Below are positions 63,601-64,000 of a stretch of DNA of 64,000 nt, one piece after another (position 1 is the stretch's first letter; each line of letters starts with the position of its first letter). The notes under the pieces were generated by a model. It saw nothing but the letters and a program-made list of their open reading frames with translations, was not told the origin of the DNA and did not search any database. The position numbers were made by a program, and so were the translations under genes. The DNA comes from Motacilla alba alba (lineage: Eukaryota; Chordata; Aves; Passeriformes; Motacillidae). The stretch lies in NCBI RefSeq assembly GCF_015832195.1, contig NC_052031.1:8495850-8559849 (forward strand). The letters run 5' to 3'.

Positions 63601-63754
63601 TAGGAAAAAGAAAATGAAAAAAAAAAAGATTTTTATGCTGTTGTGGTTAGAGCCAGCTATGGAATCAGACAGAAGATGCACAGCCCATATTGTGCTGTCA
63701 TGTGTTAAAACCCTTACTTTTTAATATTCAAGAATTTCATTTTATTTTTGTTAG
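51692..63754 (+). other. SEMA3D intron (12.1 kb)
   Basis: AT-rich with several homopolymer T runs (for example 59145-59162 and 62222-62239) and a GC-richer patch near 54290-54500. I see no gene or identifiable mobile element. Confidence 0.75.

Positions 63755-64000
<246 letters not shown>

Overview
The window looks like nuclear DNA of a passerine bird. It has large GT-AG introns, CR1 LINE fragments, and one SINE with a tRNA-Ile-like head joined to a CR1 tail, the structure known from zebra finch (TguSINE1 type). Most of it is AT-rich, gene-poor intron. No prokaryotic features, CRISPR array or insertion sequence is visible.

Layout. Positions 1-4180 are AT-rich non-coding DNA with no recognisable gene. 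Positions 4181-18366 hold a head-to-tail array of four nearly identical units of about 3.53-3.56 kb. Each unit carries a short GC-rich 5' region, an inferred 294-296 bp intron that ends 3 bases before the start codon, one uninterrupted 740-codon reading frame, a 3'UTR with minisatellite repeats, and an AATAAA signal. The protein is an ITPRIP/Mab-21 family membrane protein, closest by recall to ITPRIPL1. It has an N-terminal hydrophobic segment, a short coiled coil, one transmembrane helix, an acidic linker of about 240 residues and a Mab-21-like C-terminal domain. All four copies are intact.

From 18367 to the end the window is single-copy sequence of the SEMA3D locus (class 3 semaphorin, a secreted guidance cue). 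Seven internal coding exons on the + strand lie at 22996-23156, 35558-35620, 37214-37333, 41676-41769, 45010-45138, 51549-51691 and 63755-63869. Their phases join cleanly and they encode the N-terminal half of the Sema domain. The exon with the start codon and signal peptide was not found, and the 3' half of the gene lies beyond the right edge. The array is on the same strand just upstream of the first visible exon, so it is either nested in SEMA3D intron 1 or lies directly 5' of the gene.

The most notable object is the array. All internal unit boundaries share one junction, which implies one founding duplication followed by unequal crossing-over. Copies A/B and C/D form pairs in the coding region. 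In copies B-D, but not A, the duplication junction supplies an ATG whose frame runs through the unspliced intron into the coding sequence. ITPRIPL1-like family growth in songbirds is something I recall in general terms. I do not know whether this array has been described. SEMA3D and the ITPRIPL1-like genes have no obvious functional link; their association here looks positional.
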